DNA from: Candidatus Heimdallarchaeota archaeon
GTDB taxonomy: Archaea; Asgardarchaeota; Heimdallarchaeia; Heimdallarchaeales; Kariarchaeaceae
NCBI GenBank assembly: GCA_021399405.1
Contig: JAAFKL010000010.1
Coordinates: 1 to 15,809, forward strand
Direction of reading: 5' to 3'
Length of the DNA stretch: 15,809 nt
The notes under the pieces were generated by a model. That model did no database searches, was not told the DNA's origin, and worked only from the letters and a program-made list of their open reading frames with translations. The stretch's first letter is position 1; each line of letters opens with the position of its first letter. Position numbers and translations under genes: made by a program. Positions 7,325 to 14,631 of this stretch are shown here, one piece after another.

Positions 7325-9253
7325 TTACAATTCCAGAAAATTTTCATAAAGTGTATTGAATCCTTTCATACTGGGGTCTGTGAAGAAGGTATTACTCATA
7401 AAATTACTCCCTCCTAAGATCATAAAATTACCTAGATCTAACGTACCAAAGACTCCAATTGAAAGGTACGTCCTCAACACAAATCCTGCTACAGTTTCTA
7501 CATTTATTATCCATCCAATTTCAGAGGTATTTTCGTTAGTTGATTTAACTTGACTCCCATAATAGAAAAATTCGTCAACACCATCAGATATTTGATTTCC
7601 AGTGAAATTAGAAACTTTTTCTGGACAACAAGCAAGGGGGAAATTTAGATAGGAACCAATATCTTTTGAAGAAAATTCTGCATTAAATCTTGAGATATGA
7701 TTATTTATTTGAGTCGAATTGGACAGTCCTTTCAAATTAGTTAGAATTACTAAAGATCCGCCGTCTCTAACATAAGTTTCATAATTATCCATCTGTTCAT
7801 TTGAAACAAATCGACTAATCGAGAAGTTTTGTTCGGTTAACGCTTCAGAAAATTTTGTTAAAATGATAGAATCGTAAACAGCGAGATCAATATTATCGCT
7901 ATCAAGAAGGGCATGGTTAACGATATAACCTAAAGAACGTAAATACTCCTCAAAATTGATATATTCAGCATATGGATGCCCGTAACCATTAATTGAAGTC
8001 CTGTGATCGAAAAGAATTTTACCAATCGGGTTGGATTTTAGATTTATTCCATATGTAAAAGTATTAGAATTTGATGAGGAAATATTCAACGAATAAAATC
8101 CAGAACTCTCTCTTCCTTCAAAATTTAAAGTAAGTAAATTACCCCAAGGATAGGAATCAATTTTGATTCCATCTATCAACTCAGTCCCATTCCCATTAAA
8201 TTGTAAGGCTCCTATTGTAAAAGGATCTATACCGAAGTTACTTATTTTCCAACTGCGACTCCAAGTTTCACCGAAAAATCTTGAATGTAAATCCACCTCA
8301 TCTGGAGCATGAATAGAAGTAATAGTAGAAGAGCTATTAAATAAATTATCAGAATTACCAGATAACAAATCGACATTTAGTCTCCCCCAACCGGTTAAAC
8401 TATTGAATTCTTCATTTTCCCAGCCTATGGTTAGCGATGTGTAAATTGCTTGAAGCTCATTTAAACTTGGATCTAAACCTTGTTGCCTCAATATATGCAT
8501 CAATTGACCTATCTTCCCAGTAACTCGTGGTGCAGCGAAGGAAGATCCTCTTTTATTTACTTCAATCCCTGATTCTAAATATTGGGTAACATATTGACCA
8601 AAATAGCTTACCCCTCCAACTGCATAGTCAGCTGCGAGAGAAGAATTATTAGGGTCATAACTATTAACACCAATGACCCATGGATATGTTGCTGGCCAAT
8701 CAACGTGACCAATATCAAGAAAAGAATCAGTTCCTGTATTTCCACTTGCAGCAACAAAAATAGTCTCATTTTGATATTTCACAAAAACTTCGTCCAATAT
8801 ATCAGTCACATATGGAACTGAACCTAATGAGAGATTGATAATTTCTACTTCAGCTTCTTCAACTAACCACTCAATAGCTGCCAGTATACTTTGGTATGTT
8901 AGAACTCCGATATTGTTTATTTCATCGTAAGAAGCAATTCTAGCAGAAAAAATTTCAGCGTTGGGTGCTTCACGATGAATAATATTGCAAACATGTGTAC
9001 CATGATTAAGATCATCGTACAATTTGTTATCATCATAAAAAAAGCCAAACTGAGTAGTTGTGAACGATTTGTATTCACTAACAAACGATGATTGGGCTTC
9101 TGAACATCCGCTGTCCACGACACCAATTCTTACAGTGAGATCTTTGTCATCATCAATAACCACGGGAAATATTAACTGTGAGAATATAAAACTGGCTAAT
9201 AATAATCCAATAACAAAGATTGAAATTGAGTATGTAGAAGTTTTATCTCTCAT
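7325..9253 (-). CDS. Membrane-anchored secreted subtilisin-family (S8) protease with site-1-protease-like C-terminal region
   Basis: Positions use a GTG 18 bases upstream as residue 1; the first ATG (residue 7, at 9253) is the start preferred here and gives 642 residues. Residues 13-36 are one hydrophobic helix, a signal anchor or signal peptide. The catalytic domain follows at once: VVDSG with Asp53, NHGTHV with His90, the oxyanion Asn178 in AASGN, and GSSFAAP with nucleophile Ser244. The triad is complete, so it should be an active serine protease outside the membrane. There is no room for an I9 inhibitor prodomain. Residues 305-415 look like a beta-rich domain. Residues 416-648 begin with KILFDHRTS and continue with LRSLGYIV, YDSIIL, DGGSLVILTN and ILGGSN, a Rossmann/GATase-like pattern recalling eukaryotic site-1 protease (MBTPS1) after its protease domain. 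It ends without a second membrane helix. Substrates are unknown. The gene has its own TATA box and no obvious operon partner. Confidence 0.88.
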   Translation of the reverse strand: MRDKTSTYSISIFVIGLLLASFIFSQLIFPVVIDDDKDLTVRIGVVDSGCSEAQSSFVSEYKSFTTTQFGFFYDDNKLYDDLNHGTHVCNIIHREAPNAEIFSARIASYDEINNIGVLTYQSILAAIEWLVEEAEVEIINLSLGSVPYVTDILDEVFVKYQNETIFVAASGNTGTDSFLDIGHVDWPATYPWVIGVNSYDPNNSSLAADYAVGGVSYFGQYVTQYLESGIEVNKRGSSFAAPRVTGKIGQLMHILRQQGLDPSLNELQAIYTSLTIGWENEEFNSLTGWGRLNVDLLSGNSDNLFNSSSTITSIHAPDEVDLHSRFFGETWSRSWKISNFGIDPFTIGALQFNGNGTELIDGIKIDSYPWGNLLTLNFEGRESSGFYSLNISSSNSNTFTYGINLKSNPIGKILFDHRTSINGYGHPYAEYINFEEYLRSLGYIVNHALLDSDNIDLAVYDSIILTKFSEALTEQNFSISRFVSNEQMDNYETYVRDGGSLVILTNLKGLSNSTQINNHISRFNAEFSSKDIGSYLNFPLACCPEKVSNFTGNQISDGVDEFFYYGSQVKSTNENTSEIGWIINVETVAGFVLRTYLSIGVFGTLDLGNFMILGGSNFMSNTFFTDPSMKGFNTLYENFLEL

Positions 9254-9564
9254 GATCGATATTGTACACACAACAATAATTATCTTCAGTACTTTATATA
9301 TCCAAATGACAATTTTATTTTGTTCGAAGATATTCCAGACTGGTCATTTCTCACTAAGTGATTCCAGGTTATTCAAACAAACACTATGGACTTGGAACAT
9401 GTGAATGTAAAGTAGCTCAAAAGAATTTTGTAATTCAATATTCAATTGAGTAGTGGTGACATCATCTCACCGGATCGTCTGAAAGTCTTACTCTCAGCGT
9501 TCAAAAATTTGTATGTACAATTTAGATGATGATAATCCTATACCAATATTATGTTTGTTCATGC
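9254..9564. other. Intergenic region between the phosphoglycerate kinase stop and the protease start
   Basis: A 311-bp gap between two minus-strand genes. It contains the protease TATA box (9293-9301), a 5-bp stem with 7-base loop at 9455-9471 (GGTGA...TCACC) and small AT-rich dyads near 9423-9452. No T-run typical of an archaeal terminator follows the kinase gene on the minus strand. No tRNA or ORF with a believable start was found. Confidence 0.5.
9293..9301 (-). promoter_or_regulatory. TATA box of the protease gene
   Basis: Read on the minus strand this is ATATATAAA, a good archaeal TATA element, centred 44 bases before the ATG at 9253. Initiation about 26 bases downstream falls near 9271, which is also an in-frame GTG. 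Transcripts would thus have a leader of about 18 bases to the ATG, or be leaderless on the GTG. No Shine-Dalgarno is present. Confidence 0.55.
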
Positions 9565-10770
9565 TTACAAAGGTTTTCCTATTAAGCAATTTATACCTGG
9601 CATAGGCTTACCACTCATTAACTCCAAGGTAGCACCACCACCAGTTGATATATGAATATTCTCCGGAATTTCATCTATTTCAGCGATATTTATTGCGTAT
9701 ACTGTGTCACCGCCACCAATAATTGTGTTTACTGATCTCGAAAAAATAGAATTAGTGACTGCGATTGTACCTGATTTATACAGTTCGTTTTCAAATACAC
9801 CCATCGGACCATTCCAAATGATTGTATTAGCCTTCTCAATGACTGCAATAAATAATTTCTCAGACTTCGGACCAATATCCAATCCCATTTCTAAATCAGG
9901 AATCTGATCTGATTTCACAATTTTTGCCTTTTTATTCTCTAAAATTGGTGTTTCAAAATTATGACCTACTCTCACATCGATTGGTAAGTGAATACCAACT
10001 TGATTTTTCTCAGCAGTGAAGATAATTTCTTTGGCTACGTCAATCATATCTTCTTCAACCAATGAAGTTCCAACATTTCCCCCATTTGCAAATATGAAGG
10101 TAAATGCCATTGCACCCCCTATTATTACATCATCAACAACATCAACAAAATTCTTTAGAATTTCTAATTTTGATGATACTTTCGCACCCCCAACAATTGC
10201 TAATGATGGTTTTAAGGGATTCGAAGTCGCTGCAGTTATCCGTATGAATTCTTTTTCCATTAAAAATCCTGTGTATCCAGGAATATAACGTGTAACTCCC
10301 TCAGTCGAAGCATGTGCTCGATGAGAAGAACCAAAAGCGTCAGAAACAAAAATATCACCCAAAGAAGATAAATTCTTTGCTAATTGTGGATCATTTTTAG
10401 TCTCTCCCTCATGAAATCGAGTATTCTCCAACAATATTACTTGATATGTTTCTTTAGAAAGTCCCTCAACTAATGATTGAGGTTCAGAACCAATTAACTC
10501 AGATGAAAACTTTACCTCTCGATTGAGAAGTTTGGATAAATGTGCAGCAACAGGCTTTAGTGAATATTTTTTGTCTACTCCTTTTGGTCGCCCAAGATGG
10601 GACATTAATATTAGATATCCACCATTTTCAAGAACATAATTTATAGTGGATAAGCTTCGAACAATCTTTGTGTCATCAAGTACGATTCCATCCTCAATTG
10701 GTACATTGTAATCAACCCGACATAATACTTTGACATTGGTTAGGTTGACATCTCTTATTGAACTAAGCAA
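9565..10770 (-). CDS. pgk: Phosphoglycerate kinase, bacterial/eukaryotic type
   Basis: Interconverts 1,3-bisphosphoglycerate + ADP and 3-phosphoglycerate + ATP in glycolysis and gluconeogenesis; cytosolic. The 401 residues cover the whole family. The N-domain has RVDYNVP (18-24; Asp20, Asn22), SHLGRPKG (57-64), ENTRFHEGE (115-123) with Arg118, and DAFGSSHRAHAS (144-155) with Arg151. The C-domain has GGAKVSSK (194-201), the nucleotide-site strand IWNGPMGVFE (318-327), GGGDT (352-356) and STGGGA (375-380). All catalytic residues are present. SHLGRPKG, GFLMEKE and the ENTRFHEGE/KNDP region are those of bacterial and eukaryotic enzymes rather than the divergent archaeal form, so gene transfer or a lineage-specific bacterial-type enzyme is likely. 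The only upstream-most start in frame is TTG at 10770, because a stop lies five codons before it and the next Met is residue 56. No Shine-Dalgarno is visible. The gene is divergent from the ATPase gene. Confidence 0.95.
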   Translation of the reverse strand: MLSSIRDVNLTNVKVLCRVDYNVPIEDGIVLDDTKIVRSLSTINYVLENGGYLILMSHLGRPKGVDKKYSLKPVAAHLSKLLNREVKFSSELIGSEPQSLVEGLSKETYQVILLENTRFHEGETKNDPQLAKNLSSLGDIFVSDAFGSSHRAHASTEGVTRYIPGYTGFLMEKEFIRITAATSNPLKPSLAIVGGAKVSSKLEILKNFVDVVDDVIIGGAMAFTFIFANGGNVGTSLVEEDMIDVAKEIIFTAEKNQVGIHLPIDVRVGHNFETPILENKKAKIVKSDQIPDLEMGLDIGPKSEKLFIAVIEKANTIIWNGPMGVFENELYKSGTIAVTNSIFSRSVNTIIGGGDTVYAINIAEIDEIPENIHISTGGGATLELMSGKPMPGINCLIGKPL

Positions 10771-10886
10771 TATATGTATGGTCTACAATTTCTTTGTATT
10801 ATTATTGATTGATTTCAAAAGAAAAAGACAATATCAATTCATAGAATAAACAATTCTCGTTGATTTAAATCAAATTAGATAAGTTT

Positions 10887-10894
10887 TTTTTATA
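10887..10894 (+). promoter_or_regulatory. TATA-box candidate of the ATPase gene
   Basis: TTTTTATA is centred about 23-24 bases before the GTG start at 10914, the spacing expected for a leaderless archaeal mRNA. There is no Shine-Dalgarno. An ATG overlaps at 10912 but is followed at once by TGA, so GTG must be the start. Confidence 0.5.
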
Positions 10895-10913
10895 GAGAGT
10901 TCTTGGATACTAT

Positions 10914-13172
10914 GTGACACAAAAATTACATATTGGTTACGACCGAAAAGATCCGGAAAAAAAAATTGAAATACCGATTGATATATTTAAACGGCATTTT
11001 GCAGCTCTAGGGTCATCTGGTTCGGGGAAAACGGTCCTAGTCAAGTGTGTGATGGAGGAAGCTGTGAGGGCTGGAATCCCACTTATACTCGTTGATCTTC
11101 AAGGAGATCTAGCATCTCTCGCATTAATGGGAGATAAGAAACTGATGGAATCGAAGGGAACGCCCGGTTCTTATTGGGAAGATTACAAGAAAAAGGTTCA
11201 AGTAGCAATATTCACTCCAGCTTCTGCTAAAGGTATATCCATCTCCATGAATCCTTTGAAGGCTCCACCTAGAAACTTAGATCCAGAAGATATGATACAA
11301 GCAATTGACAGTGTAGCAAATACAATTGCAGGAATTTTACATTACAAAACTGAAAAGGGTAAGGGAGCTGAAGTTAAGGATTACCTTTATTTGTTACTTG
11401 AAGCCCTATGGGACCAAGAAAAAGACGTTGCTTCTTTTGGGGCACTCGCCAATTATGTAATGAGCGATGATGAGTTACTTGACGAAGCTTCTCAAGCCAT
11501 GGTTGACGAAAAAACAAAGCGGGAATTAGCTAAAAATATCAAAGGGTTAACAATTGGTGCTGAATCATTGATTTTTAATTTGGGTATGCCGCTCGATATT
11601 GAACGTATGATGACTTGGGCAGACAAAGGGAAGACCCCCGTCAACGTGATTTATCTAAATACCCTTAGAAGTCAATCCGACAAAGTAAATTTTATTGCAG
11701 ATACAGCAACTCAAGTGTACAATTTCATGTTAAGAAATCCATCAGACAAAGTCCAACTAATCTTTGTTTTAGATGAACTTGCAGGATTAGTCCCACCAAT
11801 TAGAGCCCCCCCAAGTAAGAGACCAATTCAATTGCTATTAAAACAAGCGAGGAAATACGGGGTCTCTTTACTACTAGCCACACAAAACATATCTGATGTA
11901 GATTATAAATCATTAGGACAGGTTGGGACATGGGCTCTTGGAAGATTAATGGCGAGACAAGATATCGAAAAGGTCAAAGATATTATTCAATCTATTTCAC
12001 CTAATGAAACTGAGGATATTCTTTCCTCAATTTCAAGGCAAAAAGCAGGTGAGTTCATGATATTAGCACCTGATGTTTTTGATAAAGTGCAAAGAATTTC
12101 CGCACGATGGTTGGTAACAAATCACACGACACTCGATGATAAGAAAGTAGAGGAAATCATGGATTCCACGGGTATCCGAGAAAAGTTTCCGGAAGCAATA
12201 CCCAAACGGAAACGATCCAGAAAAGAAGATCAAGTCACAGGAGACGGGTCCCCATTAACAGCAGACCAAGCAGGAGGAGTTGGTATTCTTACTGAAAGAT
12301 ATGATGAGGACGCCACTCCTGAAGAAATTGAAGTTGCCATCCCTATTGTAAGTAAAGCGTCAGATCTATCCGAAATAATGGAGATGAAACCCCTTGTACT
12401 ATCTGCAGAGGAACTTTCTGCCCAAACTGGTAAATCGGCCAAAGTTATGTCAAATCAGCTTGACAAGCTGGTTGGTGAAAAAAAATTAAAAGTCGAAGAA
12501 GTCAATGGTGTAAGTGTTTATTGGTCACCAAAACACCAAATGGACCCCAAAAACAACATATTGGGACCACTATATCGATTTCCGTTAAAATTCCCACAGG
12601 GATCTGCGAAGAAAATGATGAGCTCAAGAATTCCCAGCACCCTCGGAATACGCAGAAAAGCTGAGATCAAAAAACAAATACTCGTTTATGTTCCCCTGTG
12701 GAGAATAAATGGTACTATTAGTGAGGGAGAAAAACGTAAATTTAGAAAGGACATAAAAGCCATTAGAGGATTCTATTTTGTAAACGGAAATACTGGAGGA
12801 GTGTTAGATCTTGATGAAAAAGAAAAGGTGATCAATTTCCCTTTTGTAGATATTGACCCCGAGGAATTGAAGACATTTGAAAAGAGCCCAAATGTTGAAG
12901 CTATTATTCTTGACGATTTGGATAATAAATTTTCAAATCCAGTTTTGAATAGACAAGATGCGTTAGATGTATCTGAAGAAAGGTTAGGTTTGATGCTGAA
13001 CAAAAAAGTAGTACCCAGCATTGTCTGGATGCCTTTTTGGGAATTTACCCTAGAAGACAAAGATACTAAAGCTAAATCAAAATCTTGGATTGATGGGCAT
13101 TTCGGTCATTTAATACCCAGAGCTAGCCCAATTGATGATGAAGACAACACCGAAGCATTTTTCAATATATAA
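10914..13172 (+). CDS. HerA/DUF87-family ATPase with winged-helix-like and novel C-terminal regions
   Basis: A 752-residue protein of the HerA/FtsK superfamily of hexameric pumping ATPases. Walker A is GSSGSGKT (33-40) and follows the usual short lead-in (LHIGYD...FKRHFAALG) without the HAS-barrel of true HerA. DLQGD (61-65) follows as in DUF87 proteins. Walker B is LIFVLDEL (282-289; Asp287, Glu288), and LLLATQN (319-325) supplies the sensor Gln. ATP binding and hydrolysis therefore look intact. Residues 430-475 are a charged linker. Residues 497-538 look like a winged helix. Residues 585-735 hold two similar units: VPLW (593-596) followed by VNGNTG (623-628), and MPFW (706-709) followed by IDGHFG (726-731). 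I do not recognise this C-terminal module with certainty. There is no nuclease (NurA-like) neighbour; the next gene, 112 bases on, encodes a membrane protein, which favours a membrane-associated translocase or motor over end resection. The substrate, DNA or protein, is unknown. Confidence 0.85.
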   Translation: MTQKLHIGYDRKDPEKKIEIPIDIFKRHFAALGSSGSGKTVLVKCVMEEAVRAGIPLILVDLQGDLASLALMGDKKLMESKGTPGSYWEDYKKKVQVAIFTPASAKGISISMNPLKAPPRNLDPEDMIQAIDSVANTIAGILHYKTEKGKGAEVKDYLYLLLEALWDQEKDVASFGALANYVMSDDELLDEASQAMVDEKTKRELAKNIKGLTIGAESLIFNLGMPLDIERMMTWADKGKTPVNVIYLNTLRSQSDKVNFIADTATQVYNFMLRNPSDKVQLIFVLDELAGLVPPIRAPPSKRPIQLLLKQARKYGVSLLLATQNISDVDYKSLGQVGTWALGRLMARQDIEKVKDIIQSISPNETEDILSSISRQKAGEFMILAPDVFDKVQRISARWLVTNHTTLDDKKVEEIMDSTGIREKFPEAIPKRKRSRKEDQVTGDGSPLTADQAGGVGILTERYDEDATPEEIEVAIPIVSKASDLSEIMEMKPLVLSAEELSAQTGKSAKVMSNQLDKLVGEKKLKVEEVNGVSVYWSPKHQMDPKNNILGPLYRFPLKFPQGSAKKMMSSRIPSTLGIRRKAEIKKQILVYVPLWRINGTISEGEKRKFRKDIKAIRGFYFVNGNTGGVLDLDEKEKVINFPFVDIDPEELKTFEKSPNVEAIILDDLDNKFSNPVLNRQDALDVSEERLGLMLNKKVVPSIVWMPFWEFTLEDKDTKAKSKSWIDGHFGHLIPRASPIDDEDNTEAFFNI

Positions 13173-13284
13173 TGATTGGAAATTAAAGCAGAAATGATAA
13201 AACGATAGAATTTCATAATCTTAGCCTACAACTCTGTAAGCATTTCGCACAACATTTTAGAAACTTATTGTAAATCACGAGAAT

Positions 13285-14487
13285 ATGTCTAAGTCATCTA
13301 CAAAAAAAGATGAATCCAAAAAAAATAAAGACAAAAAACCAATTGAATTCAATATGTCTGATGGTGTTTCCTGGCATGATTTTGCAGCCATTTTCGTAAT
13401 GTTTTTTGTCTTTTTATGGAAACTTGTTCGCTTAATATTAGCCCCGTTATTCTGGGTTTACGGCGAAAACGTACGAATGTTCAGATTCGTTAGAGCGAGC
13501 AGTTCTGAAAGACCAATGACAGAGGATGAGAGATTATTCGTCGAGAGTATTCCATTCATATTGTCTTTGACAGGTGCTGTAGGTGGTGTCCTCGTAGGTG
13601 TATTTGCCGCATTTTCACTTTCAGAGGATATTGAAGATTTTATTGATAAACTCAGTTTTGATTTTCTCGGAGGAATCTGGGACGCTATTGGCACTATAAT
13701 TGGAGCAGTATTCGGTGCTTTATTCTGGGTTTTGAGAAGTATGGGAAGTGGTCTTGGATGGGGATTCAATCTCCTTGTGGACGCTTTTCAACAAAACGTA
13801 TTTTTGGCTTTTATGGGGCTAGCTTCTTTCGGTATTGTATTATTACTGATATGGGTTGCTCTTGCTGAGAAAGGTGTTTTCCAAAAATTATTTGGTTTCG
13901 TTGTTCGATTCTTTAGATGGTTAGTTGGATCTCCTGAGAGATTTCGATTCAGAATGGATAATTATTATCGTAAAATGAACCACTGGCTTTCAAAGAAGCT
14001 TGTTGGTGAAGATGCATTATTAACCAGGACTCAAATTTACTTCAAAAGATCGGTGACCTATACCTTAATTGCATCATTTTATTCATTCTCCTCAGGTATT
14101 TACATAGGAATAAGTGAATCTAACTCATCTGATCAATTAAGTCAAGATTGGCAGATAATCCTCTTTATTGCGGGAGTTTTATTTGTAGCCGGAATACTTT
14201 CAGGTACCTTATTCTTTGCTCTCATTGCGAGGTTCCTTGATTTATTAAATAGGAAGAAATACATTGCACCAGAATTCAAAAATGATGATGATTCTGTCGA
14301 TGAAGCCAAAATGAAAGCTCGTAAGGATGAAGATGTAAAAGAACGTGCAGTAGCACATGAGGAATACGAGAAAACTATGGCCAAAATGGCTGAGAAGCCT
14401 TGGAAAAAACGGGAAGCAGAAAAAGCATCAAAATCAAAAACTAAACCAAAAGAAACGCCAAAAGCATCTGATAAGGCAGAAGAATAG
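13285..14487 (+). CDS. Polytopic membrane protein with a lysine-rich cytosolic tail, next to the ATPase
   Basis: A 400-residue protein of unknown family. It starts with a polar, Lys-rich segment (1-22). Hydrophobic segments lie near 33-59, 87-112, 128-150, 171-194, 253-275 and 290-318, with a shorter amphipathic stretch at 198-214 (FQKLFGFVVRFFRWLVG). The third is glycine-rich (GTIIGAVFGALFW, then GSGLGWG). Residues 320-400 form a highly charged Lys/Glu tail with coiled-coil character and an Ala/Lys/Pro-rich end. There is no signal-peptide cleavage site and no catalytic motif that I can see. The positive-inside pattern puts both termini in the cytosol. It follows the HerA-like ATPase on the same strand after 112 bases, so it may be a membrane dock or channel for that ATPase; this is inference from position. 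ATG 13285 has no strong ribosome site, and no clear TATA box is visible just upstream. Confidence 0.7.
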   Translation: MSKSSTKKDESKKNKDKKPIEFNMSDGVSWHDFAAIFVMFFVFLWKLVRLILAPLFWVYGENVRMFRFVRASSSERPMTEDERLFVESIPFILSLTGAVGGVLVGVFAAFSLSEDIEDFIDKLSFDFLGGIWDAIGTIIGAVFGALFWVLRSMGSGLGWGFNLLVDAFQQNVFLAFMGLASFGIVLLLIWVALAEKGVFQKLFGFVVRFFRWLVGSPERFRFRMDNYYRKMNHWLSKKLVGEDALLTRTQIYFKRSVTYTLIASFYSFSSGIYIGISESNSSDQLSQDWQIILFIAGVLFVAGILSGTLFFALIARFLDLLNRKKYIAPEFKNDDDSVDEAKMKARKDEDVKERAVAHEEYEKTMAKMAEKPWKKREAEKASKSKTKPKETPKASDKAEE

Positions 14488-14601
14488 AATTTCAACTATA
14501 AAATAATTGATCGCCGAAAATAAAATACACACAGTTTAGCAGATCATAGTAAAATTCAAACTAGTAATTACAAACGATTTTATCATCGAATGTGCGAAAA
14601 G

Positions 14602-14615
14602 TATAATAAATATAT
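14602..14615 (+). promoter_or_regulatory. TATA-box candidate of the solute-binding protein gene
   Basis: TATAATAAATATAT lies 17-30 bases before the ATG at 14632. Its centre (about 14607-14610) is 22-25 bases from that ATG, consistent with a leaderless mRNA and arguing against the upstream in-frame ATG at 14590. Confidence 0.45.
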
Positions 14616-14631
14616 TAATTATTTGCTAATT

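Noticed and set aside
9060..9404. Plus-strand open frame of 114 codons over the protease 5' end
   Set aside because: It lies antisense to the signal anchor and catalytic Asp region of a clear protease, has no ribosome site and no recognisable composition; a shadow frame.
9500..9515. CTGAGAG on the minus strand, reminiscent of the TPP riboswitch core
   Set aside because: The other conserved TPP elements and supporting stems are missing, and it lies downstream of a gene rather than in a leader.
9515..9545. ATGATGA resembling a C box of a C/D guide RNA
   Set aside because: No CTGA D box at a suitable distance downstream on the same strand; likely chance in a repeated GAT run.
6072..13172. HerA-like ATPase plus PD-(D/E)XK nuclease as a HerA-nuclease defence or repair system
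   Set aside because: The genes are more than 4 kb apart, on opposite strands, with unrelated genes between them; no sign of a shared operon.
13173..13284. Promoter between ATPase and membrane protein genes
   Set aside because: Only weak A/T-rich stretches were found at the expected distance; cotranscription and a separate promoter cannot be told apart.
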